From the NCBI GenBank assembly GCA_963753195.1, contig CAVWBH010000008.1, forward strand, positions 51,198 to 115,197: a stretch of DNA of 64,000 nt, read 5' to 3'. Below, piece by piece: positions 8,029 to 16,079 of the stretch. Source of the DNA: Palsa-504 sp963753195. Its GTDB lineage: Bacteria > Actinomycetota > Actinomycetes > Streptosporangiales > Streptosporangiaceae. The notes beneath the pieces were generated by a model. The model saw only the letters and a list, made by a program, of their open reading frames with translations, made no database searches and had not been told where the DNA came from. Both the position numbers and the translations under genes were made by a program. How positions within the stretch are numbered: the first letter of the stretch is position 1; each line of letters opens with the position of its first letter.

Positions 8029-9252
8029 TCAGTGCGCTATCCGGGGCTCTTTGGGCAGGCCCAAAGCACGCTCACCGATGATGTTCCGCTGGATCTGGCT
8101 GGTGCCGGAGAAGATCGTGCCGGCCCGGCTGCTCAGGAACACGCTCTGCCACGGGGTGACCGGGTAGCCGTCCCCGTCCGGCCGCAGCAGGCCGTCCGAG
8201 CCCTCGATGCCGATCGCGACCTCGCCGAGGCGCTTGTGGTACTCGCTCCAGAACAGCTTGGCCACCGAGGCCTCCGGGCCCGGCGGGCGGCCCGAGGTCA
8301 GCTGGGCCAGGGTGCGCAGGCCGGAGAAGCGCATCAGCTCGACCTGCGTGTACGCCCACGCGAGCTGCTGGCGGACCAGCGGGTCGGAGGTCTTCCCGCG
8401 CTTGCGGGCCGTCTCCACCAGCTCCCAGAACTCCCGCTCGAAGCCGAGGTGCGCGACGGTCGCCCGGCCGCCCCGCTCGTTCCCGAGCGTGGTCATGGCC
8501 ACCCGCCAGCCGTTGCCCAGGCCGCCGATGACGTTGAACATCGGCGCCCGCGCGCCGTCGAGGAAGTCCTCGCAGAACTCCGCGGCCCCCGACATCTGCT
8601 TGATCCGCCGGAACTCCACGCCGGGCTGGGTGAAGTCGATCAGCACGTAGGACAGCCCCGCGTGCTGTTCCACGTCCGGGTTAGTCCGGCACAGCACGAA
8701 CATCCGGTTGGCCCGGGCCGCTCCCGAGGTCCAGACCTTCTGCCCGGTGATGACGACCTCGTCGCCCTCCACCACGCCGCGGGTCTCCACGGCGGCCAGG
8801 TCCGAGCCGTGGTTCGGCTCGGAGAAGCCCTGGCAGTACCGGTCCTCACCGGAGATGATCCGGGGCAGGAAGAACGCCTTCTGCTCCGGCGTGCCGTGCA
8901 CGATGATCGACGGGCCGACCAGGCTCTCGCCCATGCCGCGGTTCACCATCGGCACGCCCGCCCGGTAGAACTCCTCGTTGAGCACGGCCAGCCGCACCGC
9001 GTCCAGGCCCAGCCCGCCGTACTCCTCCGGCCACTGGGCGCAGATCAGGCGCCTGGCCGCCAGCTTGGCCACCCACTCGGCGTAGACGGGGTGGCTCTCG
9101 GCGCTGGCCCGCTCGGCGGCGCGCTGGCTGCCCCCGGTCAGGGCCATGTTCCAGTCGAAGAGGCCGGCGAGCGCGTCCGGCGCCTCGGCCGCGATCCAGT
9201 CCCGCAGCTCCGCGCGGAACTGCGCGATCTCCGGGCCAAGGTCAAGCTCCAT
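8029..9252 (-). CDS. Acyl-CoA dehydrogenase (FadE-like), larger partner type
   Basis: A 407-residue acyl-CoA dehydrogenase. FAD/substrate motifs include QGFSEPNHGSDLA, ITGQKVWTSGA and the C-terminal SGTSQIQRNIIGERALGLPKEP. The YEGT catalytic loop is FSGT here, so the classical Glu is replaced; the Glu in TLGNERGG lies at the LxxER position that serves as base in long-chain and isovaleryl types. It shares this C-terminal GERxLGLPKEPR signature with the next gene upstream, so the two are probably ancient duplicates. It lies between the other two dehydrogenases in the operon and probably forms an alpha2-beta2 enzyme with one of them (inference). Confidence 0.87.
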   Translation of the reverse strand: MELDLGPEIAQFRAELRDWIAAEAPDALAGLFDWNMALTGGSQRAAERASAESHPVYAEWVAKLAARRLICAQWPEEYGGLGLDAVRLAVLNEEFYRAGVPMVNRGMGESLVGPSIIVHGTPEQKAFFLPRIISGEDRYCQGFSEPNHGSDLAAVETRGVVEGDEVVITGQKVWTSGAARANRMFVLCRTNPDVEQHAGLSYVLIDFTQPGVEFRRIKQMSGAAEFCEDFLDGARAPMFNVIGGLGNGWRVAMTTLGNERGGRATVAHLGFEREFWELVETARKRGKTSDPLVRQQLAWAYTQVELMRFSGLRTLAQLTSGRPPGPEASVAKLFWSEYHKRLGEVAIGIEGSDGLLRPDGDGYPVTPWQSVFLSSRAGTIFSGTSQIQRNIIGERALGLPKEPRIAH

Positions 9253-9265
9253 GAACTTCTCTCCT

Positions 9266-9337
9266 AACGCTGGGTTAAACGCTGGGTTAAACGCTGGTTC
9301 CGATGGTCAGGTCCGCTGGGTTCCGATGGTCAGGTCC
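9266..9337. repeat. Short tandem duplications at the junction of two acyl-CoA dehydrogenase genes
   Basis: A 12-bp unit (AACGCTGGGTTA) is present twice plus a partial third copy, directly followed by a 23-bp unit beginning TTCCGATGGTCAGG present nearly twice. The second repeat covers the last codons of the upstream dehydrogenase and a copy of them beyond the stop. Confidence 0.75.
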
Positions 9338-10566
9338 TTGAACGGGACGTCCCGGTCCGTCCGCGGCTCCTTGGGCAGCCCGAGCACCCGCTCGCCGACG
9401 ATGCCCCGCTGGATCTCATCCGTGCCGCCGGCGATCGAGGCCGAGGCGCTGGACAGCGCCCGGAACTGGATCTCCCCGCCGCCGGGCGTATCCGGCGAGT
9501 CGAGCATCCCCTGCGCGCCGAGCACGGCCATCCCGGTCTCCCGGCCGGCCCGGGCCAGCTGGGAGCGGGCCAGCTTGGTCAGCGAGCCGGCCGCGCTGGG
9601 CCGCCTGCCCTCGCGGGCGCTCTGCCCGGCGCGGGTCAGGTAGCCGTTCGCCGCCTCCTGCGCCCACAGCGCCGCCAGCTTCTGCCGCATCACCGGGTCG
9701 GTGACCTCGCCGAGCTCCTTGGCCACGTCGATGACCAGCTCGCTGACGCCGGTCCGGCCGGTCGTGCGCGCCTCGGCCACCCGGGTGGCCGCCGCGCCGG
9801 CCTGCTCGTCCAGCTGGCCTGCCTTGCGACCCGGCATGGCCGACGGCAGGGCCGTCGAGAAACGCTCGTACATCAGCACGGTCACCGCGACCGACCAGCC
9901 GCTGCCCTCCTCGGTGATCAGCCGGTCCTCATCGATGTGCGCGTCGGTGAAGAACACCTCGTTGAACCCGTGCTGGCCGTTCATCTGGTGCAGCGGCCTG
10001 ACCTCGATGCCGGGCTGGCCGACGTCGATGACGAAGAAGCTCAGGCCCCGGTGCTTGGGCACCTCCCGGTCGGTCCGGGCCAGCAGCATCCCGCGGTCGG
10101 CGTACTGGGCCCCGGAGGTCCACACCTTCTGGCCGTTGACCGTCCAGCCGCCGCCGTCGTGCACCGCCCTGGTCTGCGCGCTGGCCAGGTCCGACCCGGA
10201 CCCGGGCTCGGAGAAGAACTGGCACCACAGCTCCTCGCCGCGCACCAGCGCGGGCAGGAACCTGGCCTTCTGCTCCTCGCTGCCGTGGATCTGCAGCATC
10301 GGCCCGCCCAGCAGCTGGCCCAGCCCGGTGGGCGGGGGCAGCGCCCCCACCTCGGGGAAGGCCGACCGCACGCCCGCGGCGGCGTCGGCGGACAGCCCCT
10401 TGCCGAACCATGCCTCGGGCCAGGTCGGGAAGCCCCACCCCGACTCGGCCAGCCGGGCCCACCAGGCCCGCACGGTGAGGCCGGGGTCCCAGTTGACGTT
10501 CAGCCAGCCCAGCGCCTCGTCCCTGGCCGCCAGGTAGGCGTCCGACCGATCGTCCGATTCCGGCAT
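9307..10566 (-). CDS. Acyl-CoA dehydrogenase (FadE-like), first gene of the operon
   Basis: A 419-residue acyl-CoA dehydrogenase with CQFFSEPGSGSDLA, VNGQKVWTSGAQ and GGTDEIQRGIVGERVLGLPKEP. Again the YEGT Glu is missing (AGGT), while Glu in LMYERFS is in the alternative position. The ATG at 10566 is preferred because the frame upstream of it (to 10671) runs into the operator palindrome and codes for low-complexity Arg-rich residues. The palindrome at 10631 lies about 65 bases upstream of this ATG, so the operon is probably under TetR control. Expected role: alpha-beta desaturation of an acyl-CoA, with electrons passed to ETF. Confidence 0.86.
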   Translation of the reverse strand: MPESDDRSDAYLAARDEALGWLNVNWDPGLTVRAWWARLAESGWGFPTWPEAWFGKGLSADAAAGVRSAFPEVGALPPPTGLGQLLGGPMLQIHGSEEQKARFLPALVRGEELWCQFFSEPGSGSDLASAQTRAVHDGGGWTVNGQKVWTSGAQYADRGMLLARTDREVPKHRGLSFFVIDVGQPGIEVRPLHQMNGQHGFNEVFFTDAHIDEDRLITEEGSGWSVAVTVLMYERFSTALPSAMPGRKAGQLDEQAGAAATRVAEARTTGRTGVSELVIDVAKELGEVTDPVMRQKLAALWAQEAANGYLTRAGQSAREGRRPSAAGSLTKLARSQLARAGRETGMAVLGAQGMLDSPDTPGGGEIQFRALSSASASIAGGTDEIQRGIVGERVLGLPKEPRTDRDVPFKDLTIGTQRT

Positions 10567-10630
10567 TCCCGCCGCCTCCCTCGTGCCACCGCGGCCGTAT
10601 CGCGCCGACCTGGCCTTTTGAGGATAAATC

Positions 10631-10647
10631 CTAGAATTGAATTCTAG
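10631..10647. promoter_or_regulatory. Operator-like palindrome, site 3 of 4
   Basis: CTAGAATTGAATTCTAG is a perfect palindrome around one central base, the best copy of the shared 17-mer. It lies upstream of the acyl-CoA dehydrogenase operon, and its first three bases are the stop codon of the upstream TetR frame. Confidence 0.65.
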
Positions 10648-11476
10648 ATCCGAGCGAGCCGGCGCTGTCAAGGCTGCGGGCTCGGCAGGAGCACAGCACC
10701 TCCAGCACGCCGCTCTTCTGCCGCATCCCGCAGCGCAGCAGCAACAGGGGAGGAGAATTTATACCTAACGGGCCGTGGTGCGCCGCCGCTGGTGACGCCG
10801 CCCCGGCCTCGTCGGCCGACGCGACCGGCGGATGCCAGGGACCGCCGGTCATGAGCCTGCGCGCGTACTCCAGCACGGCGTCGATGATCCGGTTGGCCTG
10901 CCGCCGGGTCTTGGCCGCGGCCACCTCGCGGCCGCCCGCGCCGCTCAGCGAGGTCAAGATGACCGCGTACAGCCGGTCGAAGGAGGTATCCGACAGCCGC
11001 AGCAGGGTGTCGTTCTGCCCGATCCACTCGTGCCCGCGCTGCCGTCTGACCAGCTCGAAGCCGGCCGGGCCGTCGCCGTCGTAGAACAGCATGGCCAGGT
11101 CCCGGCGCTGCCAGCAGCCCTCGAGGAAGGCGCGCGTCCCCGCGCAGAACAGCTCGAACGAGTCGGTCACGCCGGCCTGCTTCGCCTGCGCGACGGCCTT
11201 GCTCGCCGCTTCTTCCTGGGCGTGCTGGTACTCCTGCCACAGCGCGATGAACAGCTCGCTCTTCCCGCCGAAGTGATGGTAGAGGCTGCCCACGCTCGAC
11301 CCGGCACGCTCGACCACGTCCGCGATGCTGGCGTCGCTGAACCCTTGCTCGGTGAACACCTCGCGGGCGGCATCGAGCAGCGCCCGCTGCGTGTCCGCCG
11401 TCCGGGCCCATTGCCAGGGCCGGGCCGCCGCCTTGGCGCGGGGTTGCCGCGCTGGTGGTCGCGCCGAATCCGCCAT
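10631..11476 (-). CDS. TetR-family transcriptional regulator
   Basis: A TetR-type regulator. The helix-turn-helix is at about residues 42-76: FSDASIADVVERAG followed by SVGSLYHHFGGKSELF. The ligand domain follows to about residue 215. The last 65 residues of the 281-residue frame, rich in Ala/Pro then basic, are unlike the family (usual length 190-230) and run over the promoter and operator of the next operon; either the gene has lost its proper stop or a small frameshift created the tail. One operator-like site lies upstream of its own start (11524), so autoregulation is likely. Its probable targets are the SDR, the acyl-CoA dehydrogenase operon and the divergent gene at 11620. The inducer is unknown, possibly an acyl-CoA. 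Confidence 0.8.
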   Translation of the reverse strand: MADSARPPARQPRAKAAARPWQWARTADTQRALLDAAREVFTEQGFSDASIADVVERAGSSVGSLYHHFGGKSELFIALWQEYQHAQEEAASKAVAQAKQAGVTDSFELFCAGTRAFLEGCWQRRDLAMLFYDGDGPAGFELVRRQRGHEWIGQNDTLLRLSDTSFDRLYAVILTSLSGAGGREVAAAKTRRQANRIIDAVLEYARRLMTGGPWHPPVASADEAGAASPAAAHHGPLGINSPPLLLLRCGMRQKSGVLEVLCSCRARSLDSAGSLGSRIQF

Positions 11477-11523
11477 CTGGCCGCCTTTGCCGTCGCTGCC
11501 GCCGTCGCTGCGCGCAGCGCCGT

Positions 11524-11540
11524 TCAGAATAAGATTCCAG
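11524..11540. promoter_or_regulatory. Operator-like palindrome, site 4 of 4 (imperfect)
   Basis: TCAGAATAAGATTCCAG matches the consensus CTAGAATNNNATTCTAG with three mismatches. It lies between the divergent TetR and carboxymuconolactone-decarboxylase-like genes, 48 bases from the TetR start. Confidence 0.5.
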
Positions 11541-11619
11541 AAGTTTATCCGGTACCGCGGGCTCTGGCTTCGGCCAGCCGCAGGCCCGCGCCGGGCCCGA
11601 GAATCCTCAGGAGAGCTCC

Positions 11620-11943
11620 GTGAGCGACACCGACCAGCCCACTCCCGCGCAGCGCATCATCGGGGACTTTTCCCCGAAACTCGTTCAGCTCACCGACGAC
11701 ATCGTCTTCGGCGACATCTGGGCCCGCCCCGAACTGGCCGCACGGGACCGCAGCCTGATCACCGTCGCCGCCCTCATCACCAACGGCAGCACCGAGCAGC
11801 TCCGCGGTCACCTGGCCCGCGCCCGGGCCAACGGCCTGACCGAGACCGAGCTGAAGGAAGTCATCATCCACCTGGCGTTCTACGCCGGCTGGCCGCGGGC
11901 CATGTCCGCGGTGACCGTCGCCAGAGAGGTCTTCGAGGCATAA
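11620..11943 (+). CDS. Carboxymuconolactone decarboxylase family protein
   Basis: A 107-residue single-domain protein with RDRSLITVAALITNG and IIHLAFYAGWPRAMSA, the standard helices of the AhpD/CMD fold. The CXXC pair of AhpD peroxidases is absent, so it belongs to the non-redox CMD branch, whose members include 4-carboxymuconolactone decarboxylase and many uncharacterised proteins. GTG start after AGGAGAGCTCC. It is transcribed divergently from the TetR gene, with an operator-like site in the shared promoter, so it probably belongs to the same regulon. Confidence 0.82.
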   Translation: MSDTDQPTPAQRIIGDFSPKLVQLTDDIVFGDIWARPELAARDRSLITVAALITNGSTEQLRGHLARARANGLTETELKEVIIHLAFYAGWPRAMSAVTVAREVFEA

Positions 11944-12106
11944 GCCCCTCAGGAAGCGACCGGCCGGACCGGGCCGGCGCCACGGCGCGTCACCCGTGGC
12001 GGGTGACGTACCGCGTCGGGGCCCACGGGACACTTGCCCGCATGGCGCACACTTGCGAGCCGTCGCCGAGCGTAACCGGTCGTCGGCTACGTGGGGGTGT
12101 GCGGCG

Positions 12107-13531
12107 ATGACCAGCACCGTGGCCCAGCTGGACCGGGCAGCGCTGCGGAAGATGCTGATTCCGCTGGCGCTGGCCCAGTTCATCTGCAGTTTCGCCGGCT
12201 CGAACATGAACGTCATGATCAACGACATCAAGACCGACCTGAACACCACCATCCAGGCGGTGCAGGTCTGCATTACCTTGTTTCTCCTGGTCATGGCCGC
12301 CCTCATGATCCCCGGCGGGAAGCTCACCGACAAGTTCGGCCGCAAACGGTGCTTCATCACCGGGCTGACCATCTACGGGCTCGGCGCGCTGATCAGCGCC
12401 GTCGCGCCCGGCATCGGCGTGCTCGCCGTCGGCTACTCCCTGTTCCTGGGAGTCGGCACCGCGCTGCTGATCCCGCCTGTCTACATCCTCGTCACGATCT
12501 TGTTCCGGGATGTGAAGTCCCGCGCGTGGGCCTTCGGGGTGGTCAGCGGCATGGGCGGAATCGGCGCTGCCGCCGGGCCGCTGATCGGCGGCGCCATCGC
12601 CACGGCCCTCAGCTGGCGCGCCGCGTTCGTCTTCCAGGCCATCATCGTCGCGCTCATCGTGCTGCTCGCCCGCGGCCTGGTCGACCCGCTGCCGGCGGAC
12701 CCGGGCCGCCCCTTCGACATCGTCGGGGCGATCTTGTCCGCGCTGGGCCTGGTGCTCCTGGTGGGCGGGATCATGGCGGCCGACAGCAACCTCGTGCTGA
12801 TGGTGATCTTCATGGCCGCCGGGGCGATCACCCTGGCCGGGTTCTTCGTCTGGATTCGCAACCGGGAACGGGCCGGCAAGGAGGTCCTGCTGTCGACCAG
12901 CCTGTTCCGCAACCGCATCTCGAACCTGGGCATGGTCACCCAGAACGTGCAGTGGGCGATGCTCTTGGGCAGCGCCTTCGCCGTGTCCGCCTACCTGCAG
13001 GTGGTCCGGAACTACAACTCCATCCAGACGGGCGTGATCTTCACCGCCGCGACCGTGGGCATCCTGGCCTCCTCGCTGGCCCAGGGGCCCCTGGCCAAAC
13101 GCTTCAAGCAGCGGACGCTCATCGTGGTCGGCTTCGTGATCGCCATCCCCGGCATGATCGTGCTGATCGTCATGGCGCGGGGCAACCCCAGCCCCTGGTA
13201 CTTCGCCCCGGGACTGTTCCTGATGGGTACGGGCATCGGCCTCATGCTCACCCCCTCGGTCAACGTCGTGCAGTCCGCCTTCCCGGAGAACCTGCAGGGC
13301 GAGATCTCCGGGCTGTCGCGCAGCATCTCCAACCTGGGGTCATCGCTTGGCACCGCGATCGCGGGCACCATCCTGGTCGCCGACCTCGGCGAGGGCCACC
13401 AGGCCTACGGGTACGCCATTCTCGCCCTCGCGTGCATGGGCCTGATCGGCCTGGCCGCGGCCATCTTCATTCCGCGCGCCGAAGCCCCGGCGGGAGCGGA
13501 GGCCCCGAGCACGGCCGCCGGGGTCGCATAG
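12107..13531 (+). CDS. MFS transporter (DHA2/EmrB-like)
   Basis: A 474-residue polytopic membrane protein with at least twelve, probably fourteen, hydrophobic helices. The motif A loop between helices two and three is GGKLTDKFGRKR. A motif-C-like GMGGIGAAAGPLIGGAI is in helix five, as in drug/proton antiporters. It is expected to export a toxic compound or metabolite using the proton gradient. The ATG at 12107 follows the first plausible hydrophobic start; a longer frame from 11996 adds an Arg-rich leader without a ribosome site. It lies 163 bases after the CMD-like gene and may share its regulation. Confidence 0.85.
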   Translation: MTSTVAQLDRAALRKMLIPLALAQFICSFAGSNMNVMINDIKTDLNTTIQAVQVCITLFLLVMAALMIPGGKLTDKFGRKRCFITGLTIYGLGALISAVAPGIGVLAVGYSLFLGVGTALLIPPVYILVTILFRDVKSRAWAFGVVSGMGGIGAAAGPLIGGAIATALSWRAAFVFQAIIVALIVLLARGLVDPLPADPGRPFDIVGAILSALGLVLLVGGIMAADSNLVLMVIFMAAGAITLAGFFVWIRNRERAGKEVLLSTSLFRNRISNLGMVTQNVQWAMLLGSAFAVSAYLQVVRNYNSIQTGVIFTAATVGILASSLAQGPLAKRFKQRTLIVVGFVIAIPGMIVLIVMARGNPSPWYFAPGLFLMGTGIGLMLTPSVNVVQSAFPENLQGEISGLSRSISNLGSSLGTAIAGTILVADLGEGHQAYGYAILALACMGLIGLAAAIFIPRAEAPAGAEAPSTAAGVA

Positions 13532-13715
13532 CCCGAGCCCGCGGAGGCACTCCGGCCAGACCCTGAGAAGATACCCATTACGGCACCCGCGCCGCGGCCT
13601 TAAGCAGCTCCAGCTCACATCGTCGTGAGCCGATCCGATGTGCTCGATCTCCCACTGTTGGACGCAGCCTAACCCTTAACAAGGCTTTGTCTTATTAAGC
13701 CTTACCGCGTAAGCC

Positions 13716-14996
13716 CTAATTTAGGTTCGGCCGTCGCGGTGGTACAAGTCGTGCCACCTCCGAAGTGAGGGTGTCTCCGTCAGGGCTGGCGAGTTGGCGT
13801 TCGAGGTCGGTAAAGGCGTTGATGATCTCCCCGGCTTCGAAGGTGCGGTTCCTACGGCCCACGGTGTATTGGGTCAGGATCCCGGCGGCCACCAGACGCT
13901 CGATGGCGGCGTTGGTCTGCGGGTAGCTACGGCCGATCAGCGAGGCGACTCCGGCGACTGTGAGGACCGGTACTCCGGGGAGCGAGTTGATAAGGAGATC
14001 GGCGGCGGAGTTCGAGCGGACACTGTCCAACCGAACGCGCCATTCCTTCTGGATCTGCTGGATGCGGTCTTCGAAGGAGGTCGCGTCGTGAACTGCGCGC
14101 TGACAGGCGCCGGAGAACCTCCCTACCCATAGGTTCAGACCAGCCTGGGCTTCCTTACCCGTTGCCGGTCCGCGGTAGCGGGTTGCGGTGAGGCCGTCGG
14201 TGTAATCCCTGGCCCAGGTGGCCAGGACCAAAGAGATGGGTGGCAGTACCCGAGTGGCTAGGCCACGGCGCCGGAGCACGAGCTGAATGAGCGCGCGGCC
14301 AGTCCTGCCATTGCCATCGGCAAAGGGGTGAATGGTCTCAAACTGGGCATGCGCGATGGCGGCCTGGGCGACTGCGGGCAATGATTCTGTGTTACAGAAC
14401 GCGCATAGGTCTTCTATCAGCTCAGGTATCAGTTCATGCGGCGGTGGTACGAAGACCGCGGAGCAAGGGTTGTACTCGCTGCCTCCGATCCAGTTCTGTT
14501 TCTCCCGAAGCTTGCCGGCGTATCTGGACTGCCGGGTGTTCTCGAGCAGGCGTTGGTGGAAGGCCAGGAGCGCATCGACGCTGATTGGGCCGCCTGGCCC
14601 GATCTCGCTGATGGCCGCGCTCATGGCGTCGATGTTGCCTAGAACTTCTGCAGCCGTGACGTCGCGGGTCGGTTCGCCCAGTTCCCTGGCCGCCTCTGCG
14701 CGGAGTAGGCGCCTGGCGCCGATCTCAAGTCCTTCGATCCGGGACGACGCGACAGATTCGGCGCGCAGGAGGAGCCGCGCCAAGGCTTCGGTGTCCGCCA
14801 GAACTGACGCCTGTGCGTTTAGCCTAACGATGGCGGTCTCAGCATCTACCACATCCGAGGCCACGTCGCCTTCAAGCGTAAAATGCCTGCCCGTGAGCAG
14901 GTCAGGGCAGTAGGCGTCGTAGTCGCAGGGAACTCGCCCACGTCGCGACGGGGCATCTAGATTGCCTGGCCAGTGGCGATGAACAACCCTGGACAT
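13716..14996 (-). CDS. Fic-family AMP transferase with built-in inhibitory helix and C-terminal winged helix
   Basis: A 426-residue Fic protein. The catalytic motif HPFADGNGRTGR is complete at residues 223-234, so it should transfer AMP from ATP to a protein hydroxyl. The inhibitory motif (S/T)xxxE(G/N) is visible in SSRIEG (84-89), which marks class II, self-inhibited Fic proteins. The C-terminal 75 residues form a winged helix-turn-helix (VAGVASLIGRSYPQTNAAIERL), suggesting DNA binding or autoregulation. The ATG at 14996 has AAGGAGG at the right distance; a longer frame to 15074 lacks one. No partner antitoxin gene is adjacent, which agrees with an internal inhibitory helix. Confidence 0.9.
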   Translation of the reverse strand: MSRVVHRHWPGNLDAPSRRGRVPCDYDAYCPDLLTGRHFTLEGDVASDVVDAETAIVRLNAQASVLADTEALARLLLRAESVASSRIEGLEIGARRLLRAEAARELGEPTRDVTAAEVLGNIDAMSAAISEIGPGGPISVDALLAFHQRLLENTRQSRYAGKLREKQNWIGGSEYNPCSAVFVPPPHELIPELIEDLCAFCNTESLPAVAQAAIAHAQFETIHPFADGNGRTGRALIQLVLRRRGLATRVLPPISLVLATWARDYTDGLTATRYRGPATGKEAQAGLNLWVGRFSGACQRAVHDATSFEDRIQQIQKEWRVRLDSVRSNSAADLLINSLPGVPVLTVAGVASLIGRSYPQTNAAIERLVAAGILTQYTVGRRNRTFEAGEIINAFTDLERQLASPDGDTLTSEVARLVPPRRPNLN

Positions 14997-15155
14997 CGCT
15001 CCTCCTTGTTTAGGTCTATCATACAAGGCTAAATAAGGAGGTCGGCCGATCCAAGCGCCACACCTCTGCGCCATCCATCGGCTATAGCTAGTGCCGCGTC
15101 AGCCACCGCTGCTCGCCGTTTTAGAACTGCCGGGTGAGGGCTTGGCCGCCACCCG

Positions 15156-15923
15156 CTAGGTCCCCAGGGAAGCGAGGCGGCGCTCGACAGCGTCGAGACG
15201 GCGGAGGATCTCGTCGAGGTTGCTTGGGTCAGCTTGGGTGGAGGTCTCCCGCGCCTGAGCGAAGCCGGCGATCGCGGTGGTCACCGCCCTGCGGACGCTG
15301 GCCGCGTCGATGCCGAAGCCGTGGAGAACGCGGGCCGCTTGGCTGTCCTGGGTGTTGAGCAGCCCGAGGAGCAGATGTTCGCAACCGAGGTAGTTGTGCC
15401 CGAGGTCGATCGACGCTTCGAGGGCCGAGGCGATCGACATCCGGGCCGGGAGCGACAGCCCGGTCCACAAGGAGGTGCCACCGGTTGCGCTGGGGCCGCG
15501 GGGTTCTCCTGCCGCGGCTGGGCTCGCTTCGCCGGCGTGGATCTGCAGGACAGCGTCGCGGAGTTCGTCCGGGTCGGCGCCGAGGGCTTGCAGCAAGCGG
15601 ATCCCGAGGTTGTGTCCCTCGTCCAGCACGCCGGTCAGCAAGTACTTGGTCTCCACGCGGCCCGTCGGCCCGGCCGCCTCCCGCGCGAGCCTGATGGCTT
15701 CGGAAAGCCGCGGCGTCATGTGACTCCCTATGCGGCTGGCTATCTGGGGAACGCCGGCCGGATCGAAGTCCAGGTCGCGGAGCCTTTCAACTGCCTTGCG
15801 TGCCCGGCCCACCCGGCGGACGGCCTCGGCCAGGGCTTTCTGGCACACGGGTGAGACCGGGATCCCGGCCTCGCGCACCGCAGTAGCTAGATCATCTGGC
15901 AGGTACACGTTGATCTTCGGCAT
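15156..15923 (-). CDS. Ribbon-helix-helix / Clp N-terminal repeat fusion protein
   Basis: A 255-residue protein. Residues 1-38 (PKINVYLPDDLATAV then a helix and KALAEAVRRV) fit a ribbon-helix-helix DNA-binding domain of the CopG/VapB type. The rest carries two Clp-N-like repeats: TPRLSEAIRLAREAAG with YLLTGVLDEG, and LGHNYLGCEHLLLGLLNTQDSQAARVL. ClpA/ClpC use this domain to bind substrates or adaptors; no AAA+ ATPase follows here. The C-terminus is a short coiled coil (DEILRRLDAVERRLASL). ATG at 15923 is preceded by AGGAGG. The promoter contains a perfect 29-bp palindrome 18 bases upstream, so autoregulation by the N-terminal domain is likely. Confidence 0.82.
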   Translation of the reverse strand: MPKINVYLPDDLATAVREAGIPVSPVCQKALAEAVRRVGRARKAVERLRDLDFDPAGVPQIASRIGSHMTPRLSEAIRLAREAAGPTGRVETKYLLTGVLDEGHNLGIRLLQALGADPDELRDAVLQIHAGEASPAAAGEPRGPSATGGTSLWTGLSLPARMSIASALEASIDLGHNYLGCEHLLLGLLNTQDSQAARVLHGFGIDAASVRRAVTTAIAGFAQARETSTQADPSNLDEILRRLDAVERRLASLGT

Positions 15924-15940
15924 CGGTCCTCCTGTAACCC

Positions 15941-15969
15941 CATCTATAACCCTATTAGGGTTATAGATG
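15941..15969. promoter_or_regulatory. Perfect 29-bp palindrome in front of the RHH/Clp-N gene
   Basis: Two 14-bp arms (CATCTATAACCCTA and its exact complement) around one central T. It covers the probable core promoter of the minus-strand gene at 15923. Ribbon-helix-helix proteins bind such symmetrical sites, so it is the likely autoregulatory operator. Confidence 0.7.
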
Positions 15970-16079
15970 CTCGGGGATTGTGTCAAGGGTCGATCTTCCT
16001 GGTGGCCGGGGGGGTCGAGGATTGCCTGATGCGGCATTAGCTAGTCAGCTATGTTGGTAGTTTGCTAGCATACTAATTC

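Noticed and set aside
7936..9267. Plus-strand frame of 443 codons opposite the acyl-CoA dehydrogenases
   Set aside because: It is an antisense shadow of a high-GC gene, rich in Arg, Ala, Gln and Leu, with no recognisable domain.
13619..13715. tRNA or small RNA gene between MFS and Fic genes
   Set aside because: No cloverleaf, no anticodon arm and no TTCGA-type loop could be drawn.
15941..15969. Rho-independent terminator
   Set aside because: The palindrome has a one-base centre, AT-rich arms and lies directly upstream of a start codon, so an operator is more likely than a hairpin terminator.
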